A DNA stretch of 63,059 bases from Alphaproteobacteria bacterium casp-alpha2 (GTDB taxonomy: Bacteria > Pseudomonadota > Alphaproteobacteria > Rhodospirillales > Casp-alpha2), in contig LFEN01000037.1 of NCBI GenBank assembly GCA_001510075.1, forward strand, positions 1 through 63,059, read 5' to 3'. How positions within the stretch are numbered: the stretch's first letter is position 1; the number at the start of each line of letters is the position of its first letter. Made by a program: the position numbers and the translations under genes. The notes below the pieces were generated by a model. It was not told where the DNA came from. It saw nothing but the letters and a program-made list of their open reading frames with translations, and searched no databases. Positions 19,427 to 29,405 of this stretch are shown one piece after another.

Positions 19427-19498
19427 GGTGCAGCGAAGACCAGCTAAATGTCTTTTAGGGCTTGGCGCATGTGTTGCGTCGACCGGTTGAGGCAACAC

Positions 19499-19525
19499 CC
19501 CGAAAGCGAACCTCCCACTTTCGGG
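19499..19525. terminator. Hairpin between convergent aroC and the TPR gene
   Basis: CCCGAAAG and CTTTCGGG form perfect 8-bp arms with an 11-nt loop, 72 bp after the aroC stop and about 80 bp beyond the end of the opposing gene. There is no clean T-tract on either strand, so the terminator role rests on position and stem strength only. Confidence 0.4.
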
Positions 19526-19607
19526 AATGAATAATTAGCCGTTACGTATAATCGGACAAAAACACCCCCGATGGCTTGATCGCTTGCGCCACCGGATACG
19601 GACGCGG

Positions 19608-20807
19608 CTAAGCCCTGCCCTCGGCATCTTTCAGCACCAGATTGAACAGATCCCGCTGCGCGTGGCTGCCGCCGAGGGTGACGATGTTGTCTTTTACCCC
19701 TTCCAGCAAGCGGACGGTGTCGGCGCTGTCCCCTTGCCGATGCGCGATCAGGGCCTTGGCCACCGGTGCGCCGACGTCGGCGAAGATGCCGCCTTGGGCT
19801 TGCATGCCGTCGACCATGCCGTGGGCTTGTTCAATTTTTCCGCCGGCAGCCAAGGCGGCGACGAAATGGCAATCGACGAAGGGCAGGATACGGTCTTCGG
19901 TCCGCTTTGCAGCCTTTTCCGCCACCGCCTGCCAGCGCTCGCCGACATCCCGGCCCCGAAGCTCCAGACGTATCAGCAACGATGCATCGTTGCAGAGGTC
20001 GAGGTATTCGTCCGAGTCTGGATCGTGAACTGAACCGTCATACAGTTCCAACGCCTGGTCCAACTCCCCCCGACCGAGATGCATCAGCGCCCGGTGCCAC
20101 CAGAGGTGATAGCGAAAATTGTTGGCAGCAACCCAGTGAGGCTCAAGCCCGGTGATCCATTCAATGCCTTCGTCATAACGGTTTTGCATTTCCATGACAT
20201 GGGCAATGGCATGCACCGCCCAGGGGTCATCCGGGTTAAGGTCAATCGCGCCGCGTCCGGCGGCTTCCGCATCGTCGTACTGGCCGGTTTCCTCAAGCGC
20301 AAAAGCCCGCATGCCTTGGGTAAAACCGTACCCCGGCATGTCCTTGTCCCAGTCGCCGATGACGTTCTCGATGGAGTCGAGCATGGACCCGGCAGCGCCC
20401 ATGTAAAAATAGGCATGATGCGCCAAGCGCAATGCCAATACGTCATGGGGATTATCCGCCAGGATTTCCTCCCACACCTTGACGGCGGCCTTTTCGCTGC
20501 CGCCGGCCCAAAGTTTCAAGGCCCCGACATGGGCCTGTTCCCGCGGGCTGGCAGCACCCGCCGCCGCTTGCGCCGCCGCCAGCACCTTGGGCAGCCTTTC
20601 GAGCAGCGGTTTTGATGCCATCAGCAGATAAAAATAGCCCTTCAAACAATGCCCCATGACCATATCCGCATCGGCGCTCAGGGTTTTTTTGAGCAAATCG
20701 CCGGTTTCCCTGGCAAGTCCCAAATAGCTCATCAGGGTTTCATCCAGCGCCTTGACGGCATTGTCGCTGGCGGCGGTGACGCCTTGTCCCCATTGGTTGT
20801 TAAACAT
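19608..20807 (-). CDS. Tetratricopeptide-repeat protein of the TTC38 type
   Basis: This is a 399-residue cytosolic all-helical protein with TPR-like units across its length (for example YGFTQGMRAFALEETGQYDDAEAAG and WAVHAIAHVMEMQNRYDEGIEW). The HAIAHV and LWWHRALMHLGRGELDQAL segments are typical of the TTC38 group, a family of unknown biochemical function found in alphaproteobacteria and animals. It overlaps the tlyA end by 8 bp and so is translated with it as the last gene of the isoprenoid unit. Confidence 0.8.
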   Translation of the reverse strand: MFNNQWGQGVTAASDNAVKALDETLMSYLGLARETGDLLKKTLSADADMVMGHCLKGYFYLLMASKPLLERLPKVLAAAQAAAGAASPREQAHVGALKLWAGGSEKAAVKVWEEILADNPHDVLALRLAHHAYFYMGAAGSMLDSIENVIGDWDKDMPGYGFTQGMRAFALEETGQYDDAEAAGRGAIDLNPDDPWAVHAIAHVMEMQNRYDEGIEWITGLEPHWVAANNFRYHLWWHRALMHLGRGELDQALELYDGSVHDPDSDEYLDLCNDASLLIRLELRGRDVGERWQAVAEKAAKRTEDRILPFVDCHFVAALAAGGKIEQAHGMVDGMQAQGGIFADVGAPVAKALIAHRQGDSADTVRLLEGVKDNIVTLGGSHAQRDLFNLVLKDAEGRA

Positions 20808-21624
20808 GGATTGCCCCTATGAGAAATTCCTTGTTGCCGTCGGCCCCCGCAACCGGGCTTTCGCTGATGCCCAACACCTGCCAGCCGTTTTGTTCGCCGA
20901 ACCAGGTTTCGATGCGCCGGCACACCGCATCGTGCAGGGCCGCATCGCGGACGATACCGCCCTTGCCCACTTGCCCCTTGCCGACCTCGAACTGCGGCTT
21001 GATCAGCGCGATCAGGAACGCGCCCGGTGCGGCCAGGGCCATCGGCGCGGGCAGCACCGTTTGAAGGCCGATAAAACTGGCGTCACAGACGATCATATCG
21101 ACCGCCTCGGGCACTTCTTCTTGGGATAAATTGCGGGCGTTGGTTTTATCGAGCACGATGACCCGGTCGTCCTGGCTGAGTTTCCAGTCCAGCTGCCCGT
21201 GGCCGACATCGACGGCGTAGACCCTGGCTGCACCGCCCGATAACAACACATCCGTAAAGCCGCCGGTGGAGGCACCGACATCAAGACAAACTTTGCCCAA
21301 AGGGTCGATATCAAAAACCTCTAATCCGCGGGCCAGCTTCAAGCCGCCACGCGACGCCCACGGATGTTCCTTGCCTTTAACCGTTAGCGGAACGTCGGCG
21401 GCAAACTTGTGGCCGGGCTTATCCAACCTAAGCGTTTCGCAATACACCAGCCCCGCCATCACCAGCGCCTGGGCGCGGCTGCGGTTATCGGCAAGGCCAC
21501 GATCAACAAGCAACTGATCGAGACGCTGTTTGCCGGGCTTGGGCTGGGACAAGGGGGGCCTGGGGCCTGGGGGGTCAGGCGAGTTGGGCGAGGATGGCCG
21601 GGTCCGCTTCATCGGCGCGGCCAA
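20800..21624 (-). CDS. tlyA: TlyA-family rRNA (cytidine-2'-O)-methyltransferase / hemolysin-like
   Basis: This 274-residue protein has an N-terminal S4 RNA-binding domain (about residues 33-95: [20 protein letters not shown]) followed by an FtsJ/RrmJ-fold methyltransferase. The SAM site is [16 protein letters not shown], and K-D-x-x acidic residues occur in [13 protein letters not shown] and [10 protein letters not shown]. TlyA proteins methylate 16S and sometimes 23S rRNA. The reading frame opens 50 nt inside the end of dxs and contains two possible ATGs (21624, 21612). A proline-rich 30-residue lead precedes the S4 domain. This dxs-tlyA linkage is common in alphaproteobacteria. Confidence 0.92.
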   Translation of the reverse strand: MAAPMKRTRPSSPNSPDPPGPRPPLSQPKPGKQRLDQLLVDRGLADNRSRAQALVMAGLVYCETLRLDKPGHKFAADVPLTVKGKEHPWASRGGLKLARGLEVFDIDPLGKVCLDVGASTGGFTDVLLSGGAARVYAVDVGHGQLDWKLSQDDRVIVLDKTNARNLSQEEVPEAVDMIVCDASFIGLQTVLPAPMALAAPGAFLIALIKPQFEVGKGQVGKGGIVRDAALHDAVCRRIETWFGEQNGWQVLGISESPVAGADGNKEFLIGAIHV

Positions 21625-23509
21625 GGGCGGTCAATACGTTGGCAACCACATGCGCAGCCTTGAGGCCGGCGATTTCGTATTGGGTATCGGGCTTGTTATG
21701 GTCGATGAATTCATCAGGCATGGTCATGACGCGTATTTTTAACCCGTTTTCCAGCAACCCGTCGTTGGCGAGGAATTGCAGAACGTGGGCGGCAAACCCG
21801 CCGGCGGACCCTTCCTCGATGGTCACCAGCACTTCGTGTTCCTTGGCCAGACGCCGGATCATGTCTTCATCAAGCGGCTTGGCAAAGCGGGCATCGGCAA
21901 CGGTGGCGGAAAGCCCCATGGAGGCGAGTTCTTCCGCCGCCTTGAGCGCCTCTGCGAGACGCCCGCCAAGGCTAAGGATGGCAACTTTGGTGCCTTCGCG
22001 AATAATGCGTCCCTTGCCGATTTCAAGAATACTGCCTTTCGACGGAAGCTCGACGCCGACGCCTTCGCCACGGGGGTAGCGGATCGCCGACGGGCCGTCG
22101 TCTATGGCTACCGCCGTCGCCGTCATATGCATCAGTTCGGCTTCGTCCGCCGACGCCATAATGACAAACCCCGGCAGGGTGCAAAGATAGGGAAGATCAA
22201 AAGACCCGCTGTGCGTGCAACCGTCGGCGCCGACATAACCGGCGCGGTCAATGGCGAAACGCACCGGCAGATGTTGAATGGCGACATCATGGACGACCTG
22301 GTCATAGGCGCGTTGCAGGAACGTCGAATAAATTGCGCAGAAAGGCTTGTATCCTTCAGACGCCAACCCGGCGGCGAATGTGACGCCATGCTGTTCGGCG
22401 ATGCCGACATCGAAGCTGCGATCCGGAAACCGTTCCGAGAATTTATCGATCCCCGTGCCGCCCGGCATGGCGGCGGTAAGGGCGACGATTTTATCATCGA
22501 CCTCGGCTTCGGCGATCAGGCCCTTGGCAAAAACACTGGTGAAGCTGGGGGCGTTGGAAATGGCTTTTTCCTGCTTGCCGGTGACGATATCGAATTTGGA
22601 AACGCCGTGGTATTTGTCGGCCGATGCTTCCGCCGGCTTGTAGCCATGACCCTTTTCGGTAACGCAATGCAGCAGCACCGGGCCATGTTCCTCATCGTCG
22701 CGCAGGTTTTTCAGAACCGGCAACAAGTGGTCCAGGTTATGGCCGTCGATGGGGCCGACATAGTAGAATCCCAGTTCCTCGAACAAGGTTCCGCCGGTGA
22801 CCATACCGCGCGCGTATTCATCGACCTTGGCCGCCGCTTCTTCGATTTGGCGGGGAAATTTTTTGGCCACTTCCTTCGCATAGTGGCGCGCCGTGCGGAA
22901 GGGTTTTGACGAAATCAGGCGCGACAGATAGGCGCTCAGCGCACCGACAGGCGGCGCAATCGACATATCATTGTCGTTGAGGATGACAATCAGCCTGGAA
23001 TCCATGGAGCCGGCGTTATTCATGGCTTCGTATGCCATACCGGCGGTCATCGCCCCGTCCCCGATAACGCAGATGACGTGGTTGTCGCCGCCGGCTAGAT
23101 CACGCGCGACGGCCATGCCCAATCCGGCCGAAATCGAGGTCGAGGAATGTCCGGCCCCGAAGGGGTCATATTCGCTTTCCCCCCGGTTGGTAAATCCGGC
23201 AAGGCCGCCACCTTGGCGCAGCGTATGCATGCGTTCACGCCGACCGGTGAGAATTTTGTGAGGATAGCACTGGTGTCCGACATCCCAGATCAGACGATCC
23301 TTGGGCGTATCGAACACATGATGAAGGGCGACCGTCAGTTCGACAACACCGAGAGACGCGCCCAGGTGGCCGCCGGTGATCGAAACGGAGCGCACCGTAT
23401 CGTCCCTGAGTTCCTTGGCCAGTTGCTTTAGCTGTTCGACCGAAAAGTCACTGATATCAGAAGGGGCGGCCACCTTATCGAGAAGTGGAGTTTTGGATTT
23501 TTCAGCCAC
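21575..23509 (-). CDS. dxs: 1-deoxy-D-xylulose-5-phosphate synthase
   Basis: This 644-residue thiamine-diphosphate enzyme condenses pyruvate and glyceraldehyde 3-phosphate, the entry step of the MEP isoprenoid pathway. The preferred start is GTG at 23507-23509 (residues V-A-E-K-S-K), which has GGAGAAG 8 nt upstream; an in-frame ATG at 23542 lies before that RBS. Visible motifs include [20 protein letters not shown], the ThDP/Mg site [18 protein letters not shown], and [17 protein letters not shown] in the pyrimidine domain. ispA is 77 bp upstream. Confidence 0.97.
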   Translation of the reverse strand: MAEKSKTPLLDKVAAPSDISDFSVEQLKQLAKELRDDTVRSVSITGGHLGASLGVVELTVALHHVFDTPKDRLIWDVGHQCYPHKILTGRRERMHTLRQGGGLAGFTNRGESEYDPFGAGHSSTSISAGLGMAVARDLAGGDNHVICVIGDGAMTAGMAYEAMNNAGSMDSRLIVILNDNDMSIAPPVGALSAYLSRLISSKPFRTARHYAKEVAKKFPRQIEEAAAKVDEYARGMVTGGTLFEELGFYYVGPIDGHNLDHLLPVLKNLRDDEEHGPVLLHCVTEKGHGYKPAEASADKYHGVSKFDIVTGKQEKAISNAPSFTSVFAKGLIAEAEVDDKIVALTAAMPGGTGIDKFSERFPDRSFDVGIAEQHGVTFAAGLASEGYKPFCAIYSTFLQRAYDQVVHDVAIQHLPVRFAIDRAGYVGADGCTHSGSFDLPYLCTLPGFVIMASADEAELMHMTATAVAIDDGPSAIRYPRGEGVGVELPSKGSILEIGKGRIIREGTKVAILSLGGRLAEALKAAEELASMGLSATVADARFAKPLDEDMIRRLAKEHEVLVTIEEGSAGGFAAHVLQFLANDGLLENGLKIRVMTMPDEFIDHNKPDTQYEIAGLKAAHVVANVLTALGRADEADPAILAQLA

Positions 23510-23585
23510 GGTAATTGCTTCTCCAGGAGGCCAGGAATACACCTGCGTTGTCTGATTCTACATGAAACCGGTGGGCATTATGCAG

Positions 23586-24473
23586 CTAAGCGCTTCGGTT
23601 TACCACAAATTGCGCCAATTCTTTAAGTAACTTGCCCTTTTCGGCGAAAATTTCAAGGTGTGATGCGGCTTGCTCCGCTAAAAGTGATGCCTGTTCCCTG
23701 GCCCGCTCGACGCCCAAGAGCGAAACAAACGTGGCCTTGCCGGCGGCGGCGTCCTTGCCGGTTTTCTTGCCGAGCGCTTTTTCATCACCTTCGACATCCA
23801 GAAGATCATCGGCAATCTGGAACGCCAGACCGACATCATGGGCATAGGCATGAAGAACATGGCGGGCATTTTCAGACGCCTTGCCTAAAATCGCCCCCGC
23901 CTCACAGGAAACGGCAATCAAGGCGCCGGTCTTCATCCGTTGCAGACGGGTGATTTCCGGCATCTTCAAATCATGGTCTTCGGCAAACAGGTCGAGCATC
24001 TGGCCACCGACCATACCAGCGGCCCCGGACGCCTTGGACAGGGCGGAAACCAGTTCCATGCGCACGGTGGGATCGCCGTGAGTCTCATCGTCGGCGAGCA
24101 CTTCGAACGCCTTGGTCAACAGGGCGTCGCCGGCCAGGATGGCCGTCGCCTCATCGAATTTGATATGGCACGTCGGCTTGCCGCGGCGAAGATCATCATT
24201 ATCCATGGCCGGCAGATCATCGTGGATGAGGGAATAGCTGTGCACCATTTCGATGGCGGCGGCGACACGAAGGGAATGCGCCGGATCGACGTTGAACAAA
24301 TCGGCGCTGGCGGTAACCATAAAGGGTCGAATTCTTTTGCCGCCGGCTAGCGTCGTATAGCGCATGGCTTCAACGACGCGGGACTCAGGGCCGTTGCCCA
24401 AGGGCAACAAATCATCGAGAACGCCGGAAACCGCCTTGGCGTTATCGGAAAGGGCTTTTTTTAAAGTCGTCAA
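23586..24473 (-). CDS. ispA: Short-chain polyprenyl (farnesyl/geranyl) diphosphate synthase
   Basis: This 295-residue enzyme condenses isopentenyl diphosphate with allylic diphosphates. The first aspartate-rich motif is LIHDDLPAMDNDDLRRG (DDxxxxD, the bacterial FPP-synthase spacing) and the second is FQIADDLLDVEGDE. The GGKRIRP and CHIKFDEATAILAGD segments are as expected. It sits between xseB (7 bp upstream) and dxs, the standard order for an MEP-supply operon. Confidence 0.95.
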   Translation of the reverse strand: MTTLKKALSDNAKAVSGVLDDLLPLGNGPESRVVEAMRYTTLAGGKRIRPFMVTASADLFNVDPAHSLRVAAAIEMVHSYSLIHDDLPAMDNDDLRRGKPTCHIKFDEATAILAGDALLTKAFEVLADDETHGDPTVRMELVSALSKASGAAGMVGGQMLDLFAEDHDLKMPEITRLQRMKTGALIAVSCEAGAILGKASENARHVLHAYAHDVGLAFQIADDLLDVEGDEKALGKKTGKDAAAGKATFVSLLGVERAREQASLLAEQAASHLEIFAEKGKLLKELAQFVVNRSA

Positions 24474-24480
24474 CGAAAAT

Positions 24481-24732
24481 TCAATCTATATCCGCAGGCT
24501 CGGCGGTAATGTCACCGTCGGGGCCGAGAGAAATCTTATCTATTTTACCTTGCGCCTCTTTAAGCTTGGCCTGGCAATGCTTTTTCAAATGCGCGCCACG
24601 GGCATAGCCGTCAATAGCCTCGTCGAGCTTGCCGTTTCCCGATTCAAGATCGCGCACGATTTCCTCCATTTCGGCGAGCGCGTCTTCGAAGCTCATCTTG
24701 CGGATATCGGCGGGAATTTTGCTGTCGCTCAT
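24481..24732 (-). CDS. xseB: Exodeoxyribonuclease VII small subunit
   Basis: This is an 83-residue helical protein with the family core FEDALAEMEEIVRDLESGNGKLDEAIDGYARG. XseB binds the large subunit XseA, which is not in this window, to make exonuclease VII, a single-strand-specific nuclease used in repair. The start overlaps the stop of the HDAC-like gene by 4 bp (ATGA), so translation is coupled. Confidence 0.94.
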   Translation of the reverse strand: MSDSKIPADIRKMSFEDALAEMEEIVRDLESGNGKLDEAIDGYARGAHLKKHCQAKLKEAQGKIDKISLGPDGDITAEPADID

Positions 24733-25661
24733 GATTTCCCCATCAAGGTGCGGACGTGGGCCTGGGCGCTTTCTCTGAGCGCATCGAGATTATAGCCCCC
24801 CTCCAGCAGCGATACGACCCTGCCGTCACAACATTCATCGGCCACGGCCATTAATTCATCCGTCACCCAGGCGTAATCTTCGGTTTGCAGGCAAATTTGC
24901 GCCAATGGATCGCGGTCGTGGGCGTCAAAACCAGCCGAGATCAACAACAAGTCCGGATCAAAAGCGCGCAGCGCCGGCAGAATCCTTTCCTGGTAGCCAT
25001 CGCGGAACACCGCCGAGCCGTCGCCCGGCGCCATCGGGAAATTGCAGATATTGTCGAATTCCCCTGTTTCACCCTGTGCACCGGTGCCCGGATAGGCGGG
25101 CCATTGGTGGCTGGAGCCATAAAACAAGCCTGCATCGTGTTCGAAGGAATGCTGGGTGCCGTTACCGTGGTGGACATCGAAGTCGATCACCGCCACCCGG
25201 TCCAGTCCGTGCCGGGCGCGCCCGTGCATGGCCCCGATGGCGACGGAATTGAACAGGCAAAAGCCCATGGCGCGGCCCGACTCGGCGTGGTGGCCGGGCG
25301 GACGAACGGCGCAAAAGGCATTATCCGCCTTGCCCTTCATGACCTGATCGACGGCGTCACAGACAGCCCCGGCAGCACGGCGCGATGCCTCGACGGACGC
25401 CGGTGACATGGCCGTATCGGCATCAAGGAAAACGCGGCCTTCTTTGGGTATATTTTCAAGGATCTGCTCGATGTAAAAGGGCTGGTGGATTTGTTCGACC
25501 TCTTGCATGTCAATCATCGGCGCTTCCAGCCGCTTGAGGCCGGAAAAATCCTCATCCTCAAAGCCTCTCATGACGGAACGCAACCGGTCGGGACATTCCG
25601 GGTGACCGGACCCGGGGTCGTGTTCGATGCAGATAGGATGGGAATACAGCAAAGTCGTCAT
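24729..25661 (-). CDS. Histone-deacetylase-family (arginase fold) amidohydrolase
   Basis: This is a 310-residue zinc amidohydrolase. The deacetylase signature residues are seen: HPECPDRL at the N-terminus, RPPGHHAESGRAMGFCLFN with the catalytic HH pair, the zinc ligands in VIDFDVHHGNGTQ, and SAGFDAHDRDPLA. Bacterial members act on acetylpolyamines or related acylated amines, or are of unknown substrate. Both ends overlap its neighbours by 4 bp, so it is embedded in the WD40-xseB-ispA-dxs transcript. This synteny with xseB-ispA is common in alphaproteobacteria. Confidence 0.93.
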   Translation of the reverse strand: MTTLLYSHPICIEHDPGSGHPECPDRLRSVMRGFEDEDFSGLKRLEAPMIDMQEVEQIHQPFYIEQILENIPKEGRVFLDADTAMSPASVEASRRAAGAVCDAVDQVMKGKADNAFCAVRPPGHHAESGRAMGFCLFNSVAIGAMHGRARHGLDRVAVIDFDVHHGNGTQHSFEHDAGLFYGSSHQWPAYPGTGAQGETGEFDNICNFPMAPGDGSAVFRDGYQERILPALRAFDPDLLLISAGFDAHDRDPLAQICLQTEDYAWVTDELMAVADECCDGRVVSLLEGGYNLDALRESAQAHVRTLMGKS

Positions 25662-26950
25662 CGTTTAGTGAGTTCTTTCAGGTAATCAACCAGCTCGACC
25701 AACTGTTCTGCATTGGGTACCCGTTGTACAGGCATTTTCGTTCCCGGAAGGTAAATGTCGGGGCCCTTGTCGAATAACTGGAACAGGGTTTTTTCATTCC
25801 ATTTGAAATTCGCGCCAATCAGCGCCTTCGAATAATTATAGCCTTCAACCGAACCGACGGGACGCCCGAACAGCCCGGACAAATGCGGGCCGGAACGTCT
25901 GCGGCCATTGGCGCTGAGAGAATGGCAGCGCGCACATTTTTTGAACAGCACCGCACCGGGGTGGTCGCTGTCGAGCCAGGGCTTGGGTTCGTCATCGCCT
26001 TCCGCCGTCAGCCCGATCTGGTCGCCGCTTTCAAGGTGCCAGACGTGAACCCGTTCATCGGAACCGGCCGTCAGACCAAAGCGCCCGTCCGGGGAATAGC
26101 TGACGGCCCAGATCATTGCCTTGTGCGCCTTGATGGTGCGTATGACGGCGCCGGTTTGCAAATCCCACTGGATCAGCATTCCGTAGCGACCCGCCGACAG
26201 GGCCGATTTGCCATCCGGCGAAAAGGCGGCGGCGAAAATCTGGCCGTCGTGTTCCTTGTGGATACGGACCTCGAGCATTTTTTGTAAATCCCAAAGCCGC
26301 AGCGTCTTGTCGATACCGGCCGACAACAAGCGCCCCCCATCGGGAGAAACGGCAAGCTGGGTAATGCCCAACGCGTGACCTTCCAGGACGCCTTTGATGC
26401 GCCCCGTTTGGGCGTTCCAGATACGAATTTTTCCGTCATGGTCCCCGGCGATGATGGAACTTCCGGCTTCCGCAAAGACCACGGCATTGACCGGGGATTT
26501 GCTTTTGAGGACTTTCAGTTGCTGCCCGGTTTTTAAATCCCACAGGCGAACCGTTTTATCCCAACTGCCGGTGGCCGCGATTGCACCGTCCGGCGATACG
26601 GCCAGGCCCATCACCTTGTGTTGATGGCCGGTTAATTTTTTAAGAGGCTTGAGGGTTTTCAAATCCCAAAGGATTGCCGTTCTATCGTCGCTGGTGGTCA
26701 AGGCGCGCTTGCCATCGGGCAAGAAGGCGACGTTGGTCACCGGGCCGGCGTGTCCTTCGAGAACGCCCAATTCGGTCTGCTGGCCGAAATCCCAAAGCCG
26801 GGCGGTGAAATCGAAACTGCCGCTCAGCACCCGGCTGCCATCGGGGGAAACGGCAAGTGCGCGCACCATCCCCCCATGACCGGCCATATCGGCGACGGCG
26901 CCATTAGCCAGCGCCAAAAAGCTTAAGCCCAAAATAAGGAGAACTCTCAA
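25658..26950 (-). CDS. Secreted seven-bladed WD40 protein fused to a cytochrome c domain
   Basis: This 430-residue protein has an N-terminal signal peptide (about residues 1-20). Seven WD40 repeats form a beta-propeller (blade ends RLWDF, ILWDL, RLWDL, RIWNA, RLWDL, IQWDL, HVWHL; residues about 24-310). A C-terminal class-I cytochrome c domain has the heme motif CARCH and a likely distal methionine in PGTKMPV. It should therefore be periplasmic, with one covalent heme c. Such fusions are known but their redox partners are not defined. It heads the HDAC-xseB-ispA-dxs-tlyA unit, overlapping the deacetylase by 4 bp. Confidence 0.9.
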   Translation of the reverse strand: MRVLLILGLSFLALANGAVADMAGHGGMVRALAVSPDGSRVLSGSFDFTARLWDFGQQTELGVLEGHAGPVTNVAFLPDGKRALTTSDDRTAILWDLKTLKPLKKLTGHQHKVMGLAVSPDGAIAATGSWDKTVRLWDLKTGQQLKVLKSKSPVNAVVFAEAGSSIIAGDHDGKIRIWNAQTGRIKGVLEGHALGITQLAVSPDGGRLLSAGIDKTLRLWDLQKMLEVRIHKEHDGQIFAAAFSPDGKSALSAGRYGMLIQWDLQTGAVIRTIKAHKAMIWAVSYSPDGRFGLTAGSDERVHVWHLESGDQIGLTAEGDDEPKPWLDSDHPGAVLFKKCARCHSLSANGRRRSGPHLSGLFGRPVGSVEGYNYSKALIGANFKWNEKTLFQLFDKGPDIYLPGTKMPVQRVPNAEQLVELVDYLKELTKR

Positions 26951-26959
26951 AATCAGCCC

Positions 26960-26982
26960 CTGACGTAATTCATCCCCGTCAG
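26960..26982 (-). promoter_or_regulatory. Inverted repeat upstream of the WD40-cytochrome c unit
   Basis: CTGACG and CGTCAG make 6-bp arms with an 11-nt spacer just upstream of the start codon at 26950. An 8-bp direct repeat GTCAGTTC occurs at 26978-26985 and 27004-27011. This could be an operator or leader structure for the seven-gene minus-strand unit. Confidence 0.3.
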
Positions 26983-27024
26983 TTCATCATATTGGGAACC
27001 GCTGTCAGTTCCAGTTTGAAATGC

Positions 27025-27089
27025 AAAAAAGCGACCTTTTGTTGAATTGGGGTGTTCTATGGAAAATTACCAGACATTGCTCAAGGTCG
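27025..27089 (-). terminator. Possible terminator after cynS
   Basis: On the minus strand CGACCTT and AAGGTCG (7-bp arms at 27083-27089 and 27032-27038) are separated by 44 nt and followed by C then six T (27030-27025), 15 bp after the cynS stop. The loop is long for an intrinsic terminator, so this is a moderate call. Confidence 0.35.
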
Positions 27090-27104
27090 GAGAATGGCGC
27101 CTCC

Positions 27105-27554
27105 TCAGTACATTTTGTAGGGCAGGAATTTGCCGTTCAGCGTGATGACGACGCGGTCGCCGTTAGGGTCTTCCTTGCGGTCGATATCCATGGAAAAGTC
27201 GATGGCGCTCATGATGCCGTCACCGAATTCTTCTTCGATCAGCGCCTTGATGGTGGTGCCGTAAACCTGGATCAACTCATAGAATCGATACACCAGCGCG
27301 TCCGTCGGCACCTGCTGTTCCAGCGAACCGCGATAGGGGATGCTCATCAGAAGGCCTATTTCCTCGTCGCCGAAGTTCATGCCCATGGCGTTACCCGCAG
27401 CTTCGGCTTGCTCCTTGGACAAAGACATCTGGCCCATCATCGCCGCCGTCGTCCATTCCTTGGACTGGCCGACTTTTTCTGCAACATCGGACCACTTGAA
27501 ACCCTTCAGCATTTTATGGGCGACGATCTTTTCCGTAAGTTCTGCTCGTGTCAT
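27105..27554 (-). CDS. cynS: Cyanate hydratase (cyanase)
   Basis: This 149-residue enzyme reacts cyanate with bicarbonate to give ammonium and CO2 (via carbamate). The N-terminal helix-turn-helix-like domain (MTRAELTEKIVAHKMLKGFKW region) and C-terminal catalytic domain match E. coli CynS. The catalytic Arg and Glu are in VYRFYELIQVYG and the serine in GIMSAIDFSM; the end GKFLPYKMY is diagnostic. It is the last gene of an ABC transporter operon, 38 bp after the ATPase, which supports cyanate import and use as a nitrogen source or its detoxification. Confidence 0.97.
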   Translation of the reverse strand: MTRAELTEKIVAHKMLKGFKWSDVAEKVGQSKEWTTAAMMGQMSLSKEQAEAAGNAMGMNFGDEEIGLLMSIPYRGSLEQQVPTDALVYRFYELIQVYGTTIKALIEEEFGDGIMSAIDFSMDIDRKEDPNGDRVVITLNGKFLPYKMY

Positions 27555-27592
27555 GTCATGTTTTCCCTTCTTTGGGTTTGCTTCTATTGCCG

Positions 27593-28528
27593 TCAGGCCA
27601 AGGCCTGAACGGCGGTTTCGGTTTCCCCGCCCGGCGCATCGGTTGCTTGCGCCACTGCCGCTGACGGCTTTGTCAATCCGGGGCGGGTGACGGGCGGATG
27701 GCGGGGGTCGTAGTCTTTGGATGAAAGTTCGGCTTCGAACTGGGCCGAACGATTGACCAGAAATTCGATCAGATGATTGCGAATCGGGTAATAGTGCGCA
27801 TGGCGGTGCATGTTGGCCCGGGTGCGGTCGCGGGGCATGGTGTTTTCGACGATTTCACAGACCTTCGCCTTGGGCCCGTTGGTCATCAGCACGATCTTGT
27901 CGGCGAGCAGCATGGCTTCGTCGATGTCGTGCGTGATCATGAAAACGGTCTGGCTGGTGCCGTAGCAAATGCTCAACAATTCGTCCTGCAGGCTGCCCCG
28001 GGTCAGCGCATCGAGCGCACTGAACGGTTCGTCCAACAGCATGATCTTGGGCTCGATGGCCATGGCGCGGGCGATGCCGACGCGCTGTTTCATGCCGCCC
28101 GATAACTGTGACGGTTTCTTGTTCTCGGCACCCGTCAGGTGCACCAGGTCGATGTATTTCTGACAGTGTTTCTGGATGTTTTCCTTGCTCCAGTCCGGGT
28201 GGCGGGAGGTAACGGCGAAGGCGATATTGGCCATGACGCTCATCCACGGCATTAAGGCATGGCCCTGAAAGACCACGGCGCGGTCGAGGCTGGTGCCGGT
28301 GACTTCCTCGTGGTCGACGATGACGCCGCCGGACGTCGGCGCATCAAGGCCGGCCAGAATGTTCAACAGCGTTGTCTTGCCGCACCCGGAATGGCCGATC
28401 AGGCAGACAAATTCGCCCTTCTCGACCTTGAACCAAATGTCTTCGAATACGGTAACGTCTTCCCCGCCGTCAGGCGACGGAAAGGTACGCTTGAGGTCTT
28501 CGACGCTGATTTGTGTATCAATGCTCAT
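27593..28528 (-). CDS. ABC transporter ATP-binding protein, nitrate/cyanate type
   Basis: This is a 311-residue ATPase of the NrtD/CynD/SsuB group. Walker A is GHSGCGKTT, the signature [16 protein letters not shown], Walker [13 protein letters not shown], and the switch histidine is in [10 protein letters not shown] roughly 60-residue C-terminal extension follows (from about [19 protein letters not shown]), as in NrtD/CmpD proteins. It sits between the permease (21 bp) and cynS, so the substrate is most likely cyanate. It would energise import through the adjacent permease. Confidence 0.92.
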   Translation of the reverse strand: MSIDTQISVEDLKRTFPSPDGGEDVTVFEDIWFKVEKGEFVCLIGHSGCGKTTLLNILAGLDAPTSGGVIVDHEEVTGTSLDRAVVFQGHALMPWMSVMANIAFAVTSRHPDWSKENIQKHCQKYIDLVHLTGAENKKPSQLSGGMKQRVGIARAMAIEPKIMLLDEPFSALDALTRGSLQDELLSICYGTSQTVFMITHDIDEAMLLADKIVLMTNGPKAKVCEIVENTMPRDRTRANMHRHAHYYPIRNHLIEFLVNRSAQFEAELSSKDYDPRHPPVTRPGLTKPSAAVAQATDAPGGETETAVQALA

Positions 28529-28549
28529 GGGTGCGGTCCTATTTCGATA

Positions 28550-29395
28550 TTAATCTTCGTACGTCACTAGCTTGGTCATCTGGGCCAGGCCCAGGTCGAG
28601 CAGCATGCCGACCATGCCGATGAAGAAGATGGCGGCGATGATGTTGGTGATCGACAGATTGTTCCATTCGTTCCAGACGAAGTAGCCGATGCCGGTGCCG
28701 CCGACGAGCATTTCGGCGGCGACAATTACCAACCAGGCGATGGAAATTGAAATCCGCATGCCGGTCATGATGGTCGGCGCGGCGGCGGGAAGAATAACGC
28801 GGATGGCGGTGCGGAATTGCCCCACTTCCAACGTCTTGGCGACGCTCAGCCATTCCTTGCGGACGCCCGAAACGCCAAACGCGGTATTGATCAGCATCGG
28901 CCAGACGGAGCAGATATAAATGACAAAAATCGATGAAATGGTCGAATCCTTGATGGTGTATAGCGCCAATGGCATCCAGGCCAACGGCGAGACCGGCTTC
29001 ATAAGCTGGATGAACGGGTCCAGCGCCCTGTAAAACAGTGGTGACATGCCAATCAGGAACCCCAGCGGCACCGCCGTCAACATGGCCAGTACAAAACCGA
29101 CAAATACGCGGGCGATGGAATAGCCGAGCTGAATGCCGATTCCCTTGTCGTTGGGGCCGGCGTCGTAAAATGGGTCGGACAGGTGTTTCCAGATTTCTTC
29201 GCCGACCGTGAACGGCCCTGGCATGGCAGACGCGCCCTTGGCCGTCGCCCCCATTAGGGCGGCATATTCGGCAGACATGCCTGTCACTCCGCTGCCGCCG
29301 CTGTTGCTGATGACGGCCAATTCCCAAATGGCCACGAAGGCCAGGAACAGGACCACTGACAGAACGGCGGCGCGCATGCGAAGTGACAAAGTCAT
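28550..29395 (-). CDS. ABC transporter permease, nitrate/cyanate type
   Basis: This is a 281-residue inner-membrane permease with about six transmembrane helices and the EAA-like loop around FRTAIRVILPAAAPTIMTGMRISISIAW-type sequence (roughly residues 180-205). The start at 29395 (MTLSLRMRAAVL) is chosen because the longer ORF start at 29491 would run through the end of the binding-protein gene. It belongs with NrtB/CmpB/CynB-type permeases and probably moves cyanate with the flanking ATPase and binding protein. Confidence 0.9.
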   Translation of the reverse strand: MTLSLRMRAAVLSVVLFLAFVAIWELAVISNSGGSGVTGMSAEYAALMGATAKGASAMPGPFTVGEEIWKHLSDPFYDAGPNDKGIGIQLGYSIARVFVGFVLAMLTAVPLGFLIGMSPLFYRALDPFIQLMKPVSPLAWMPLALYTIKDSTISSIFVIYICSVWPMLINTAFGVSGVRKEWLSVAKTLEVGQFRTAIRVILPAAAPTIMTGMRISISIAWLVIVAAEMLVGGTGIGYFVWNEWNNLSITNIIAAIFFIGMVGMLLDLGLAQMTKLVTYED

Positions 29396-29405
29396 GTGTG
29401 TTCTC

